64,000 nucleotides of DNA, taken from assembly GCA_022736495.1 (NCBI GenBank), contig DZCR01000001.1, forward strand, positions 36,726 to 100,725, written 5' to 3'. The notes beneath the pieces were generated by a model. The model did no database searches, was not told the DNA's origin, and saw only the letters and a list, made by a program, of their open reading frames with translations. The DNA is from Desulfobacca acetoxidans. GTDB taxonomy: Bacteria; Desulfobacterota; Desulfobaccia; Desulfobaccales; 0-14-0-80-60-11. Shown piece after piece: positions 35,317 through 43,553 of this stretch. A program made the translations under genes and the position numbers. Each line of letters starts with the position of its first letter. Positions within the stretch are counted from its first letter, which is position 1.

Positions 35317-35404
35317 ACCGTAAGGATGGTGTGGATGTCTCACTCCCCCGGAAGTTTAAAGAAAAACCCCCAGGCGAATTTTTTTCCGGAGCCTATCAAT
35401 TATA

Positions 35405-35434
35405 TTGACATTTTCCTTTGTGCGCATATATTAT
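35405..35434 (+). promoter_or_regulatory. Sigma-70 promoter for the small secreted protein
   Basis: A perfect TTGACA (35405-35410) is followed by TATATTAT, giving TATATT at 16 bases or TATTAT at 18 bases (35429-35434). The leader to the ATG at 35527 is about 85 bases. Two good promoters in tandem suggest an abundant transcript. Confidence 0.65.
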
Positions 35435-35526
35435 GGCCTGGAAAGGAGTTTGGTGGCTTTTTCTCAATATACTCCACTGGGGGGGGAGAAGCCAGGTATC
35501 AACTTTAGGAACAAGGAGGAAGGTGT

Positions 35527-35859
35527 ATGCGGTCTAAAGTGGTGGTTTGGTTGCTGGTGGTAGTGGTAGCCGTGTTCTTCGTGTCTTCTCTCGCCTCAGC
35601 ACAAGCGGGAACCGCTAAGTTGCTTTGCGTTTCCAAGAAACAGCTGAAAGGGGATGAGACGGTAGCTTCTTGCCTGGCCAAAGGTGAACGGTTTGCGATA
35701 GTTGACCCTTATGGCATGGTGCGGATTTTGACCCCGGAAGAAATCGAGCTGACTAAGGCTTTCAATCCCAAAGCCTTCGAGACCCGGGCTTTCGGCATGA
35801 ATTACATCAAGATAGCTCCGGCACTGCCGCCGCTCTCTGTTCCCAAAGAAGCCAACTGA
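35527..35859 (+). CDS. Small secreted hypothetical protein
   Basis: A 110-residue protein with a clear signal peptide: M-R-S-K, a Val-rich hydrophobic core (residues 5-21) and A-S-A-Q as likely cleavage site near residue 26. The mature part of about 84 residues has two Cys (L-L-C-V-S, A-S-C-L-A) that could form a disulfide, then F-A-I-V-D-P-Y-G-M-V-R-I-L-T-P-E-E. It ends with a Pro-rich tail. I do not recognise the family. AAGGAGGAAGGTGT precedes the ATG, and tandem promoters and a good terminator flank it. This is a compact, probably highly expressed single-gene unit. Confidence 0.82.
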   Translation: MRSKVVVWLLVVVVAVFFVSSLASAQAGTAKLLCVSKKQLKGDETVASCLAKGERFAIVDPYGMVRILTPEEIELTKAFNPKAFETRAFGMNYIKIAPALPPLSVPKEAN

Positions 35860-35897
35860 TTTTTCCTGCTGCTTAACCCGAATCAACCTGCTGGTTG

Positions 35898-35925
35898 GCC
35901 CCCAAAGCCCGCTTTGGGGGCTTTT
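35898..35925 (+). terminator. Rho-independent terminator after the secreted-protein gene
   Basis: GCCCCCAAAG, loop CCCG, CTTTGGGGGC, then TTTT. It starts 39 bases after the stop codon and ends about 24 bases before the sufC ATG. Confidence 0.88.
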
Positions 35926-35948
35926 CCGTTGTCCCGGTCGAGGCTCTT

Positions 35949-36674
35949 ATGCTTGCAATTGATGACCTTTGGGTGAACATTGATGGCAAAGAAGTGCTCA
36001 AGGGGGTCAATCTCCAGGTCCCCGTTGGGGAAACCCATATCCTCTTCGGCAAAAACGGCTCTGGCAAATCCAGTCTCCTTATGACCCTCATGGGCTTCGA
36101 GCGTTATCAGGTCAAACAGGGGCGGATCAGCCTCCTGGGTAAAGATATCACTCACCTGCCCATCTATGAACGGGCTCGCCTGGGTCTGGGCATTGCCTTC
36201 CAACGTCCCCCCACCATCCGGGGGGTTAAAACCGCGGACGTCTTAAGGGTGTGCTCTCGGGGGGTCATCGCCCCCGAGGTCCTGGGCGCGCTCTACGACT
36301 TCACGCCGTTTCTGGACCGAGAAGTCAATTACGGCTTTTCCGGCGGTGAACTCAAGCGCTCCGAACTTCTGCAGCTCCTGGCCCAAAACCCCAAGATGGT
36401 GCTCCTGGATGAACCGGAATCCGGCGTGGATCTGGAGAATCTGCAGGTGGTGGGTAAGATTATCGCCCACTTGCTCCAGAAGCATCGCCGCCGCCAACGC
36501 CGGGAAAAGTCTGGTCTGATCATTACCCACACCGGCTTCATCATGGATTACGTCAATGCCGACCGGGCTTATATCCTGAGCGACGGCCGTCTGTGCTGTC
36601 AGGGCAACCCCCAGGAATTATTGCATGATATCAAGAACTATGGTTACGAGGAATGCGCCAAATGTCGCAGATAA
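35949..36674 (+). CDS. sufC: SUF/SMS iron-sulfur assembly ATPase SufC
   Basis: SufC is the ABC-type ATPase of the SUF scaffold for Fe-S cluster assembly. The 241-residue product has Walker A G-K-N-G-S-G-K-S-S, the Q-loop region F-Q-R-P-P-T-I-R-G, the SufC-specific signature N-Y-G-F-S-G-G-E-L-K-R and Walker B M-V-L-L-D-E-P-E-S-G-V-D. The open frame reaches back to 35895 through the preceding terminator, so the ATG at 35949 (M-L-A-I-D-D-L) is chosen. It overlaps the next gene by 22 bases. Only sufC and one sufB/D-like gene are present, the two-gene minimal (SMS-like) arrangement of many anaerobes. Confidence 0.94.
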   Translation: MLAIDDLWVNIDGKEVLKGVNLQVPVGETHILFGKNGSGKSSLLMTLMGFERYQVKQGRISLLGKDITHLPIYERARLGLGIAFQRPPTIRGVKTADVLRVCSRGVIAPEVLGALYDFTPFLDREVNYGFSGGELKRSELLQLLAQNPKMVLLDEPESGVDLENLQVVGKIIAHLLQKHRRRQRREKSGLIITHTGFIMDYVNADRAYILSDGRLCCQGNPQELLHDIKNYGYEECAKCRR

Positions 36675-37870
36675 AAGAACGCGCCGAAGCCAGTCGGCAT
36701 AAGCAGGCGGCCTTTGGGACTGACCTCAATCTGGAGGAGTTCTCCCGCCAGGGGGGGGCCTGGGATTATGACCCTGACTACCGGCAGTTTTCCCCGGAGG
36801 AGCGCGGCCGTCTCCTCACCACGGGCATCGAACTCACCGACGAAGACCATGCCGGCACCTTCCTCCAGGCCGATAAAGCCATTGTCCACTGCCATTCCCG
36901 GCAATCCGGCGTGGAAGTTTTGCCCATTACCGAAGCTGTCAGCCGGCACGACTGGGTCAAAAGCCTCCTCTGGGGTCTGGTGGCGGTGGATGCCGATAAA
37001 TACACCGCCGAGACCGAACTTGCATTGGATAACGGCTATTTCATCCGGGCCCTGCAGGGGGCGAAGATCGCCCAACCGGTGGAATCTTGCCTTTATATTC
37101 GCACCGACCGTTTCGCCCAACACGTGCATAATCTGGTGATCGTGGAAGAAGGGGCCGAACTCCACATCATCACCGGTTGCGCTACCCACCCCGGGGTCCG
37201 CTCCGGCCTGCACATCGGCGTGTCGGAATTCTACGTCAAAAAAGGTGGACAGCTCACTTTCACCATGGTCCACAACTGGGGCGAAGACGTCCATGTCCGG
37301 CCCCGCACCGCAGTCATGGTGGAGGAAGGCGGCCGCTACATCTCCAACTATATCCTGCTGCGGCCGGTGAAAACCGTGCAAACGTACCCCACCGTCACCT
37401 TAAACGGCGCAGGCGCCATGGCCCGCCTCCAGTCCATCCTCATTGCCCATCCCGGCTGCGAATTGGACGTGGGCGGCCGGGTGATCCTCAAGGCCCCTCA
37501 CACCCGGGCCGAAGTCATTGCCCGCACCCTGGCCATCGGCGGCTACAGCATGGCCCGGGGCCACCTGGTGGGCCTGGCGCCGGACATCAAGGCCCACCTG
37601 GAGTGCCGGGGCCTCATCCTGGGCAACGGCGTGGTCCACGCCATTCCGGAACTGGAAGGCCGGGTGGCCGGGGTGGATATGTCCCACGAAGCCGCGGTGG
37701 GCAAGATCGCCGCCGAGGAAGTGGAATACCTCATGGCTCGGGGCCTGGACGAAGAAGAAGCCGTTTCCACCATTGTCCGGGGTTTTCTCAATGTCAAGAT
37801 CGAAGGCTTGCCCCAAGCCCTTGAAGGCGAACTGGAGCAGGCCATCCAAGAAACTAATAAGGGCCTATAA
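36653..37870 (+). CDS. SufB/SufD-family scaffold protein (two-gene SUF/SMS system)
   Basis: This 405-residue protein is the partner of SufC. The central region has the beta-helix features of SufBD (L-H-I-I-T-G-C-A-T-H-P, H-I-G-V-S-E-F-Y-V-K-K-G, F-T-M-V-H-N-W-G, A-M-A-R-L-Q-S-I-L). Near the C-terminus are V-D-M-S-H-E-A-A-V-G-K-I and Y-L-M-A-R-G-L-D-E-E-E-A, the conserved SufC-interaction part, with S-H-E-A. It is shorter than SufB (about 480) and close to SufD or SmsB in length. With one B/D protein only, the scaffold should be a homodimer with two SufC. ATGs at 36653 and 36662 are both possible starts, inside the end of sufC. Confidence 0.92.
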   Translation: MRQMSQIKERAEASRHKQAAFGTDLNLEEFSRQGGAWDYDPDYRQFSPEERGRLLTTGIELTDEDHAGTFLQADKAIVHCHSRQSGVEVLPITEAVSRHDWVKSLLWGLVAVDADKYTAETELALDNGYFIRALQGAKIAQPVESCLYIRTDRFAQHVHNLVIVEEGAELHIITGCATHPGVRSGLHIGVSEFYVKKGGQLTFTMVHNWGEDVHVRPRTAVMVEEGGRYISNYILLRPVKTVQTYPTVTLNGAGAMARLQSILIAHPGCELDVGGRVILKAPHTRAEVIARTLAIGGYSMARGHLVGLAPDIKAHLECRGLILGNGVVHAIPELEGRVAGVDMSHEAAVGKIAAEEVEYLMARGLDEEEAVSTIVRGFLNVKIEGLPQALEGELEQAIQETNKGL

Positions 37871-37989
37871 AACCAGCTAAAGGCAGCAAACGGCTTCTGC
37901 CGCTAATCCCTTACTATTCCCCCATGTGCCTCAGGGATTTTCAGTAGAAGAAAGACACTCCGGACATGCTGCTTCTTTATCCAATTTAG

Positions 37990-38013
37990 AAAGGGGCGGA
38001 GAATCTCCGCCCC
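37990..38013 (-). terminator. Terminator of the protease gene
   Basis: GGGGCGGAG, loop ATT, CTCCGCCCC is followed by TTTCTAAATT on the minus strand, 24 bases after the stop of the protease gene. On the plus strand the T-run is delayed, but the hairpin may also serve the suf transcript. Confidence 0.65.
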
Positions 38014-38036
38014 TGACCATTTTGCTCAATCTGCGG

Positions 38037-39086
38037 TTAGCCCATGGCTTCCGCCACCTCCACCCGCAAGAGAGACCGCACGTTTTCAATCTGGTTAGCT
38101 ATCATCGCGGAAGAGGACCCGGCAAACAGCAATCCTACCGCAACCCCATCCAAAGTAGTCACCAGGGAACCTGAATCACCCCCGGCCGACATATTCGTGG
38201 TCACGATTTGATCCTTGAACCTCGCCACCTTGCCTCCGCCATAGCCCACGTCCACTGTGGCGTTGATCGCCGTGATTCTCCCGGTGGTAAAATTGGTGGT
38301 GCGGCCTGTCTTTTTCACCAGCAAGCCAACCCCGATCAATGCCTTCCGCCGCCAGGCCCGCACCGGCCCAGTCCAGTAAATTTCCCGGTCGAGATCGTGG
38401 AATTGCCCTTCGGCAACGGCGCAATCCACCAAGTTGCGGTGCAGGGTCCGGGATATGGGGGGTTCAAAGGTGATGGGGATAAATCGACTCAACGTGGCGA
38501 TCCGGTCGGCCGGGTCCGTACCCCCATCATAGGGTCCGGGCTGAAGAATGGGATCACCGGGGCTGGCTACGTTGGAGTTGGCCAGGACGTGGTTATTACT
38601 CAGGATGTAAAATTTGGGGGGAATACCAATGCCTTGGGCGGGCGGACTGACACCCCCTCCCGGCAGGATGTCATAGACGCACGTGGCAATGGTGCCCGCC
38701 GTAATTTTGAAATGACCGACGCTGTAGCCACCTTTGGCGGGACGAACACGCTTCCCGAGGGTTTGTATTGAACCCGTCAACTCTCCGCCCCCGGCCATGG
38801 GATAACCTATCGCCAAGACGTCGGTTTGCATCTGGGCTAGTTGCTTGGGCACCATATCAGCCACTCGGCACTGCTCCTCTTCCACCTTTTGGCTCACCAG
38901 CACCACCAGGGCCGGTTCCCCCGTAGGCTGACCATTCTTCCATTTGACTCCCACCCCCATGCCCATAACGTTAGCAAGTTGTTTCTCAGGAATATAAAGA
39001 AATTCTTCCACGCTGGCCTCAAAGGCTTTTTTGGCCTCTGCAATGGCCGCATCCGCTAACACCATTTTGTTTAGGTTTACCTTCAT
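38037..39086 (-). CDS. Trypsin-like serine protease with N-terminal accessory domain
   Basis: The 349-residue protein has a chymotrypsin-type triad: His166 in L-S-N-N-H-V-L-A, Asp221 in N-L-V-D-C-A-V-A and Ser305 in S-A-G-G-D-S-G-S-L-V. There is no signal peptide, so it should be cytoplasmic unless exported by another route. Residues about 38-92 (N-V-M-G-M-G-V-G-V-K, V-V-L-V-S-Q-K-V, M-V-P-K-Q-L, M-Q-T-D-V) form an accessory domain that recurs as the next gene's whole product. It resembles the Nal1-like or S1-like bacterial proteases often annotated as hypothetical. AAGGAGG precedes the ATG by 6 bases. The two genes are 45 bases apart and probably cotranscribed, the small gene first. Confidence 0.82.
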   Translation of the reverse strand: MKVNLNKMVLADAAIAEAKKAFEASVEEFLYIPEKQLANVMGMGVGVKWKNGQPTGEPALVVLVSQKVEEEQCRVADMVPKQLAQMQTDVLAIGYPMAGGGELTGSIQTLGKRVRPAKGGYSVGHFKITAGTIATCVYDILPGGGVSPPAQGIGIPPKFYILSNNHVLANSNVASPGDPILQPGPYDGGTDPADRIATLSRFIPITFEPPISRTLHRNLVDCAVAEGQFHDLDREIYWTGPVRAWRRKALIGVGLLVKKTGRTTNFTTGRITAINATVDVGYGGGKVARFKDQIVTTNMSAGGDSGSLVTTLDGVAVGLLFAGSSSAMIANQIENVRSLLRVEVAEAMG

Positions 39087-39131
39087 GGCAACCTCCTTCC
39101 CGATTCCGGGGTGGTTAGGAAATTTCGTCCC

Positions 39132-39356
39132 TCATAGCTGGGCCACGATCTCCCCGACCTCTTCCACATCAGTCTGGTACCCCTCCAGAATTTTGGGGAC
39201 AATTTCGTGAGGCTGGAGGGTAGATTCTGGCACCTTTTGCACCACCAAGACCTTAATAACAGGTTTCCCGTCTTTCTCCCCGATCGCTACCCCCTTCACA
39301 TTGGGGAGCTGCATCAATTGCTCTTCATTTTGTTCCATCACGTTTTTGATGGTCAT
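39132..39356 (-). CDS. Stand-alone copy of the protease N-terminal domain
   Basis: This 74-residue protein (L-P-N-V-K-G-V-A-I-G-E-K-D-G-K-P, V-L-V-V-Q-K-V-P, E-I-V-P-K-I-L-E-G-Y-Q-T-D-V-E-E-V-G) aligns over most of its length with residues 38-92 of the downstream protease. Shared features are N-V-x-G, the L-V-V/L-V-x-Q-K-V strand, V-P-K-x-L and Q-T-D-V. The fold is likely a small alpha/beta domain. In proteases such a domain could act as a prodomain, inhibitor or substrate adaptor, so the free copy could regulate the protease in trans. That role is inferred from homology and gene order only. No signal peptide. Confidence 0.75.
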   Translation of the reverse strand: MTIKNVMEQNEEQLMQLPNVKGVAIGEKDGKPVIKVLVVQKVPESTLQPHEIVPKILEGYQTDVEEVGEIVAQL

Positions 39357-39883
39357 TGGTTAAAGGCCTCTAAAGATGGTCATATCTTGTAGTTTAGCTA
39401 GATTATAATGATTAATCACTAATAATAGATGTTCAAGAGGCCTCAATAGTTTTCTCTTTAATTTTCTTTCCGCTGGAGATACTCAAAAAAAAGACACCAG
39501 ACAGCATGCAGATCCTTTTTTGGGGCGCGGTCCTGCTGGTTCCGGCCAGACCCTGGCCACCGAGCGCGTTTGGAAACCGTGCCCCACGCAGCCCGGGAGG
39601 ACACCGTACTTTATCCCGCCTTCCGTCGGTAATCTCCCCCAAAGAGTTTATGGCCCTGAGGGAGACCTTTGAAGACAAGGAAGAGAAGTTGTTTGGGAAA
39701 AACGGCTTCGAGAAGATCGTGGGTCAGGGGTCCGACCTGGAAAAGCAGTTGGGGATCTACGAACTATCCCGATTTACGCCTGAGGTTAGAGCCTGGCTAC
39801 TTGTCACTCGGCGCCAAAGGATTGCGATCTATTTAATATAAAAGGCGATTTTCATCCAACTTAACTGAAAACCGAAAACTGTT
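39357..39883 (+). other. Intergenic stretch with a short frame of uncertain status (39650-39841)
   Basis: The 527 bases between the small protease-domain gene and the lipoprotein gene hold one plus-strand frame of interest. From ATG 39650 it reads M-A-L-R-E-T-F-E-D-K-E-E-K-L-F-G-K-N-G-F-E-K-I-V, then L-E-K-Q-L-G-I-Y-E-L-S-R-F-T-P-E-V and stops at 39841 (63 residues). The amphipathic character looks like real protein, possibly coiled coil, but there is no ribosome-binding site and the upstream part of the frame looks non-coding. I read it as a gene fragment. The DNA near 39370-39480 is AT-rich and should hold the promoter of the protease operon. Confidence 0.3.
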
Positions 39884-40297
39884 TTATTTGGATGTGGCCG
39901 GGGGCGCCTCTTTCACCGGGACAACCAGGTTATCCCACCCTTGCCGGCGGCTCAGCCCTGAACTGTGCGTCACCAGGCTGACGAGAAACCACTGTTGCTG
40001 ACCGCCCGGAAGGGTCAGAAGCTGGAACCGGGCCGCATAGATCACAGGTTTTTGCCCCTTATCGCTGGGGTTCCCGATGAGCACATAGGCCAACTGGTTG
40101 CCAGCGTTCTCCTCGGATCTGTAGAATCCGTAAAAATCCGCTACCTTGCAAAAGCTGGGGTTCCAACTGTCCAACGTGTTCTGGGCCGCTGTGGGCGTCA
40201 ATCGGGGAGTCTGGGGGGTTGAGGGCACGGTACAGCCCAGAAAACAACACAACAAGAGCACTATCGCCGCCAAGCGGCGCCGGCCTGACCACTTCAT
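39884..40297 (-). CDS. Predicted lipoprotein
   Basis: A 137-residue protein with a lipoprotein signal: basic M-K-W-S-G-R-R-R, hydrophobic L-A-A-I-V-L-L-L-C-C-F, lipobox F-L-G-C (Cys22). After a Pro/Thr-rich spacer the mature domain has N-P-S-F-C-K-V-A-D-F-Y-G-F-Y-R, Y-V-L-I-G-N-P-S-D and Q-Q-Q-W-F-L-V-S-L-V-T-H. I recognise no family. It should be attached to the outer or inner membrane facing the periplasm. GGAGGAGAAGGGC precedes the ATG. Single gene, no operon partner visible. Confidence 0.8.
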   Translation of the reverse strand: MKWSGRRRLAAIVLLLCCFLGCTVPSTPQTPRLTPTAAQNTLDSWNPSFCKVADFYGFYRSEENAGNQLAYVLIGNPSDKGQKPVIYAARFQLLTLPGGQQQWFLVSLVTHSSGLSRRQGWDNLVVPVKEAPPATSK

Positions 40298-40496
40298 GCC
40301 CTTCTCCTCCTCATAACTTGGCCTGGAGGCCGTCCGGCTCCTGGCCGAGTCTTAAGCCTGGATACTCAATTCATTCTAACTATATCCGGGCCGAGATGAT
40401 ACTGAAATTTGTAGGGCGCCCAAGAACCGGCCGTCGCAGTCGTAACCCATAGGGGTCCCATAGTGTTTACATAGTGCTTGAAATTTCCGTTGTCAA

Positions 40497-41384
40497 TCAT
40501 TTTCCCGGAGAACCGCCGGTTGGCTCGGTATTCAAAATCAAGGGCAGGCCGTCTTTGCCGCCTACGATGACAAGTTTGGTGTTATTGGATTCGGCCAGGG
40601 CCCGGGTCGTTTCGATCCCTTTCCAGCGCAGCAACTGCTCGGACAAGCCCTGGGAGATGATCCTCTGGAAGTCCTGGATGCCCTGGGCTTCGATACGCTT
40701 GCGCTCCGCTTCCTGGCGTTCTTTATCCAGGACGAAGCGCATCTGTTGGGCCTGCTGGTCTGCGGCCAACTTGGAGTTAATGGCGTCCACCACGAGCTGG
40801 GGCAGTTGAATGCGGCGCAGCAGGATGGCTTCCACGACAAACCCCCGGGGTTTCAAATCCTGAACCAATTCCGTAAAAATCTCGGTAGTGATCACTTCCC
40901 GGCCTGAAGTATACAGATCTTTGGACTCGTGTTTCACCGTGTTGTTACGGATGGCCGACCGAAACTGAGGTTTGACCACCACATCCTCAAAATTGGGGCC
41001 CAGCTCCCGGTAAACCTGGTCCGCCTTATCGGGCGTCAGGTGATAGAGGCAGGAAACCTCCAATACCACGTTCAAGCCTTCCTTGGATGGCGCCTCGGCG
41101 TGTTCGAAAACCTCCTTGGTGCGAACGCTCATAAGTTCCATGGAGGCCAACGGATTTACCAGGTGAACTCCCTCGGGGATAGTGCCATATACCTTCCCCA
41201 GAAGCACCAGGACCCCGACGTTCCCCGGGGGCACTATCTTGGCCGTAGAAATGGCCACCGTCGCCACGATCACCAGAATAGCCAGCAACCAACGGATTTG
41301 CGGGTACTTCTGGAGTTGCGGCACGTTGCGCCCCAGCACCACCAGGGCCAGGGCAATCAAAACACCTAACAGGACCAAACTCAT
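40497..41384 (-). CDS. SPFH/prohibitin-family membrane protein
   Basis: This 295-residue protein has an N-terminal membrane helix pair (residues 1-20 and about 34-50, the second I-R-W-L-L-A-I-L-V-I-V-A-T-V-A). An SPFH/Band 7 domain follows: V-P-P-G-N-V-G-V-L-V-L-L-G-K-V, G-I/V-H-L-V-N-P-L-A, V-R-T-K-E-V-F-E, then S-A-I-R-N-N-T-V. The region from about 195 to 250 is an Ala/Glu/Gln-rich coiled coil (L-A-A-D-Q-Q-A-Q-Q-M-R-F, K-E-R-Q-E-A-E-R-K-R-I-E-A). Prohibitin-like proteins form large membrane rings and often interact with FtsH-type proteases. ATG 41384 is preferred to 41396 because GGAGGG lies 5 bases before it. Confidence 0.9.
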   Translation of the reverse strand: MSLVLLGVLIALALVVLGRNVPQLQKYPQIRWLLAILVIVATVAISTAKIVPPGNVGVLVLLGKVYGTIPEGVHLVNPLASMELMSVRTKEVFEHAEAPSKEGLNVVLEVSCLYHLTPDKADQVYRELGPNFEDVVVKPQFRSAIRNNTVKHESKDLYTSGREVITTEIFTELVQDLKPRGFVVEAILLRRIQLPQLVVDAINSKLAADQQAQQMRFVLDKERQEAERKRIEAQGIQDFQRIISQGLSEQLLRWKGIETTRALAESNNTKLVIVGGKDGLPLILNTEPTGGSPGK

Positions 41385-41579
41385 ACTTCCCTCCATCCTT
41401 GAGGCCCGGAGTTAACGGATTAGCCAGAAATTTAGTGGTACAAGCCTCTGGCCTGTGGAAACCAGGAAGCATCGTTACCGCAGGGTTAAAGGAGACCGGC
41501 AGGCCGGGAGAGCAACTGTGGTGATATCGGGCTCCCACTCTCTTAAGAAGCCGTTCCGGGAGGCGCATCCGAAGCACCC

Positions 41580-42203
41580 CTATTTTTGCAAGAGACGGCT
41601 CCGGGAGCGGCCCACGTTCTGGAACACTGCCTGAAAGTCTCGATAAAGTCTTTTGTTATGCCGGACCCGGTGCCCCTTTTTCAGATAAAGTTGAGGATCG
41701 GGATTCTCGCCCAAAAGGTCCAGACCCTCCCAGCCACCCGGCCGGGGGAAGGCGTAATACGGATATTCCTTGGGGATGCCCCGCACGTAGGTCACCTGGG
41801 GGACCACCCACTCCAGCCGGGCCTGATAAAGCCGGTGCATGCCGTCGTTGATGATCAAGGCCACCGTGCCGTCCGCTTCAAAGGATTCCTCCACGACGGG
41901 AGGGTAGAGATCATAGACCGCTTCCTCGCCGTCGGCCTGCCGCACCGTGTACGTGACGTAACCGTCAAGGCGAAAAAGGTCTACCCCCCAGTCTGCCAGA
42001 CTCCAGCGCAATTCCTGGGTTTTGCGCAATTCCTGGAGCCAAATATAATTCTGCGGGGGGTTAAGGCACCGGGTATGAATCTGCTCCAGACTGATCAAGG
42101 CCTGCGAATAAATCAGGACATCCGTCCTTTCTAGCAGGGGCACCCGCCTGAGACGGTCAATCAAGGCTTCCTGAGGATGATGTTCGAGCGCGATAATGTC
42201 CAT
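41580..42203 (-). CDS. Hypothetical protein with a ParB/sulfiredoxin-like motif
   Basis: A 207-residue soluble protein. The segment V-A-L-I-I-N-D-G-M-H-R-L-Y-Q-A resembles the D-G-x-H-R motif of ParB/Srx-type nucleotide-binding folds, where the usual sequence is I-x-D-G-x-H-R-x-x-A. Other parts (L-R-R-V-P-L-L-E-R-T-D, P-P-V-V-E-E-S-F, G-I-P-K-E-Y-P-Y-Y-A-F-P) are not recognised. No signal peptide or membrane helix. It lies upstream of, and codirectional with, the SPFH gene at a distance of about 195 bases. The motif suggests CTP/ATP binding or hydrolysis, but this is a weak inference. Confidence 0.6.
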   Translation of the reverse strand: MDIIALEHHPQEALIDRLRRVPLLERTDVLIYSQALISLEQIHTRCLNPPQNYIWLQELRKTQELRWSLADWGVDLFRLDGYVTYTVRQADGEEAVYDLYPPVVEESFEADGTVALIINDGMHRLYQARLEWVVPQVTYVRGIPKEYPYYAFPRPGGWEGLDLLGENPDPQLYLKKGHRVRHNKRLYRDFQAVFQNVGRSRSRLLQK

Positions 42204-42395
42204 TTCTTTGAACGAAATTCCGGTAAGAGTTCACAAATTTGAATCAGGAGAAGCTGATAGAAGTGTTGTTTGATATTAACATCATCTGACGGGATGTGGG
42301 GAAAAATTGTGCAGCGGCAACCAAAATTCAGGAAAATGGCCGGGCCCTCCAGTCGCATGGGGAAAAGACCCCGCTCTCACCTCAAGAAGCGGCGC

Positions 42396-42614
42396 CTAAC
42401 ACTGTCCCCTCAAGAAGCGCGTCGGCGGGCTCAACAAGAAAGGGCCAAACCAGTCCCGCACGATAAACCCGAAGTTGGGCTCTGCCGGGCGGGGAGAGCT
42501 TTCTTCCTCAGCTTCAGCATTTAAGAGCTCGAAAAAACTTTCAGCCACAATCTCTTCCGGGAGAGATTCGGGCAGCCAGATGGGAAAATGTTCTTCTTTT
42601 CCAACATATGCCAT
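42396..42614 (-). CDS. Small acidic hypothetical protein
   Basis: A 72-residue frame starting at ATG 42614 (M-A-Y-V-G-K-E-E-H-F-P-I-W), with AAGGA about 10 bases upstream. It continues L-P-E-S-L-P-E-E-I-V-A-E-S-F-F-E-L-L-N-A-E-A-E-E-E and ends with R-F-L-R-G-Q-C. The first half is strongly acidic and helical. It starts 57 bases after the stop of the endonuclease III gene in the same direction. I recognise no family. An overlapping plus-strand frame (42270-42524) is more basic and has no ribosome-binding site. Confidence 0.45.
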   Translation of the reverse strand: MAYVGKEEHFPIWLPESLPEEIVAESFFELLNAEAEEESSPRPAEPNFGFIVRDWFGPFLLSPPTRFLRGQC

Positions 42615-42670
42615 AATAATTTTTCCTTGCCCGATGTATTGCAACTCCCGTACCAAAAATCGGGCAAGTT

Positions 42671-43330
42671 CTACTCCTCCGGCCAGCCTTGCACGGGACA
42701 GGCATCACACTGCGGTTTAGGACGGCACCAAGCCTTGCCCAGGCGAACCAGTAAGGCGTGGTATTCCTGATACAGGGGCACCTGGGGCGGCAGATGCTCC
42801 ATGAACAATTGCCGCAATTCTTCATAAGCGTAGGTCTCGGGAATGAAGTCATGGCGACTGAGAATGCGAAAAGTATAGGCATCAACGACAAACGTGGGTT
42901 TAGCCAAGGCGTAGAGAAGAATGCTATCCGCCGTCTCCGGACCGATCCCTTTGACGGCCAAAAGCAACGGCCGCAAGTTCTCCAGGCTGTCGCCAGCCAT
43001 AAGTTCCATGGAATTCCGATAATGGTTCGCCAGAAAATTGAGAAAATTCTTGAGCCGCCGGGCCTTAATATTATAGTAACCTGCCGGCCGGATCAGCCGG
43101 GCCAGATCTCCCTCGGGTAGCTCGTGCAAGGCTTGCGGCTCCAGCACCCCATGCTCTTTTAGGGCCGCGATGGCCAGAGTCACATTTTTCCAATTGGTGT
43201 TTTGGGTCAGAATTGCGCCCACCGCCACTTCAAAGGGCGTATCACCCGGCCACCACCCCTGGGGTCCGTTAACCTCCCACAACCGTTCATAGAGTTCGTG
43301 CAACAATCTGCCCCTGCGAGCTGCCCCCAT
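42671..43330 (-). CDS. Endonuclease III domain (HhH-GPD) DNA glycosylase, iron-sulfur type
   Basis: This 219-residue protein belongs to the Nth/MutY superfamily of base-excision glycosylases. It shows D-T-P-F-E-V-A-V-G-A-I-L-T-Q-N-T-N-W-type opening, the helix-hairpin-helix V-K-G-I-G-P-E-T-A-D-S-I and the GPD loop F-V-V-D-A-Y-T-F-R-I-L with catalytic Asp. The Nth lysine position in the HhH is replaced (G-P-E-T-A-D), so it is not canonical Nth; this variant is annotated endonuclease III domain protein or Mig-like. C-terminal cysteines (W-C-R-P-K-P-Q-C-D-A-C-P) hold a 4Fe-4S cluster. ATG 43330 is preferred to 43369 because GGAGAG lies 3-8 bases upstream. Confidence 0.88.
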   Translation of the reverse strand: MGAARRGRLLHELYERLWEVNGPQGWWPGDTPFEVAVGAILTQNTNWKNVTLAIAALKEHGVLEPQALHELPEGDLARLIRPAGYYNIKARRLKNFLNFLANHYRNSMELMAGDSLENLRPLLLAVKGIGPETADSILLYALAKPTFVVDAYTFRILSRHDFIPETYAYEELRQLFMEHLPPQVPLYQEYHALLVRLGKAWCRPKPQCDACPVQGWPEE

Positions 43331-43553
43331 AATCTCTCCTCGCAAATAACTTCCCCTCGTGTTTTGCATTCTATCATATCCGGCCAGGCCCCCAATTCCC
43401 GCTCTTCCGCAATGTTTTTTCCCAGATCCCCGGACCTACAGCAACATGTTCTTAATAATTTAGCATTTTTTTTTGCCGCCACCCTGTGATAGAATGCATG
43501 GAGCTTTCCGAGATTTCGGGGTCAATTCAACTCTTCTCCTCACAGGACGAATC

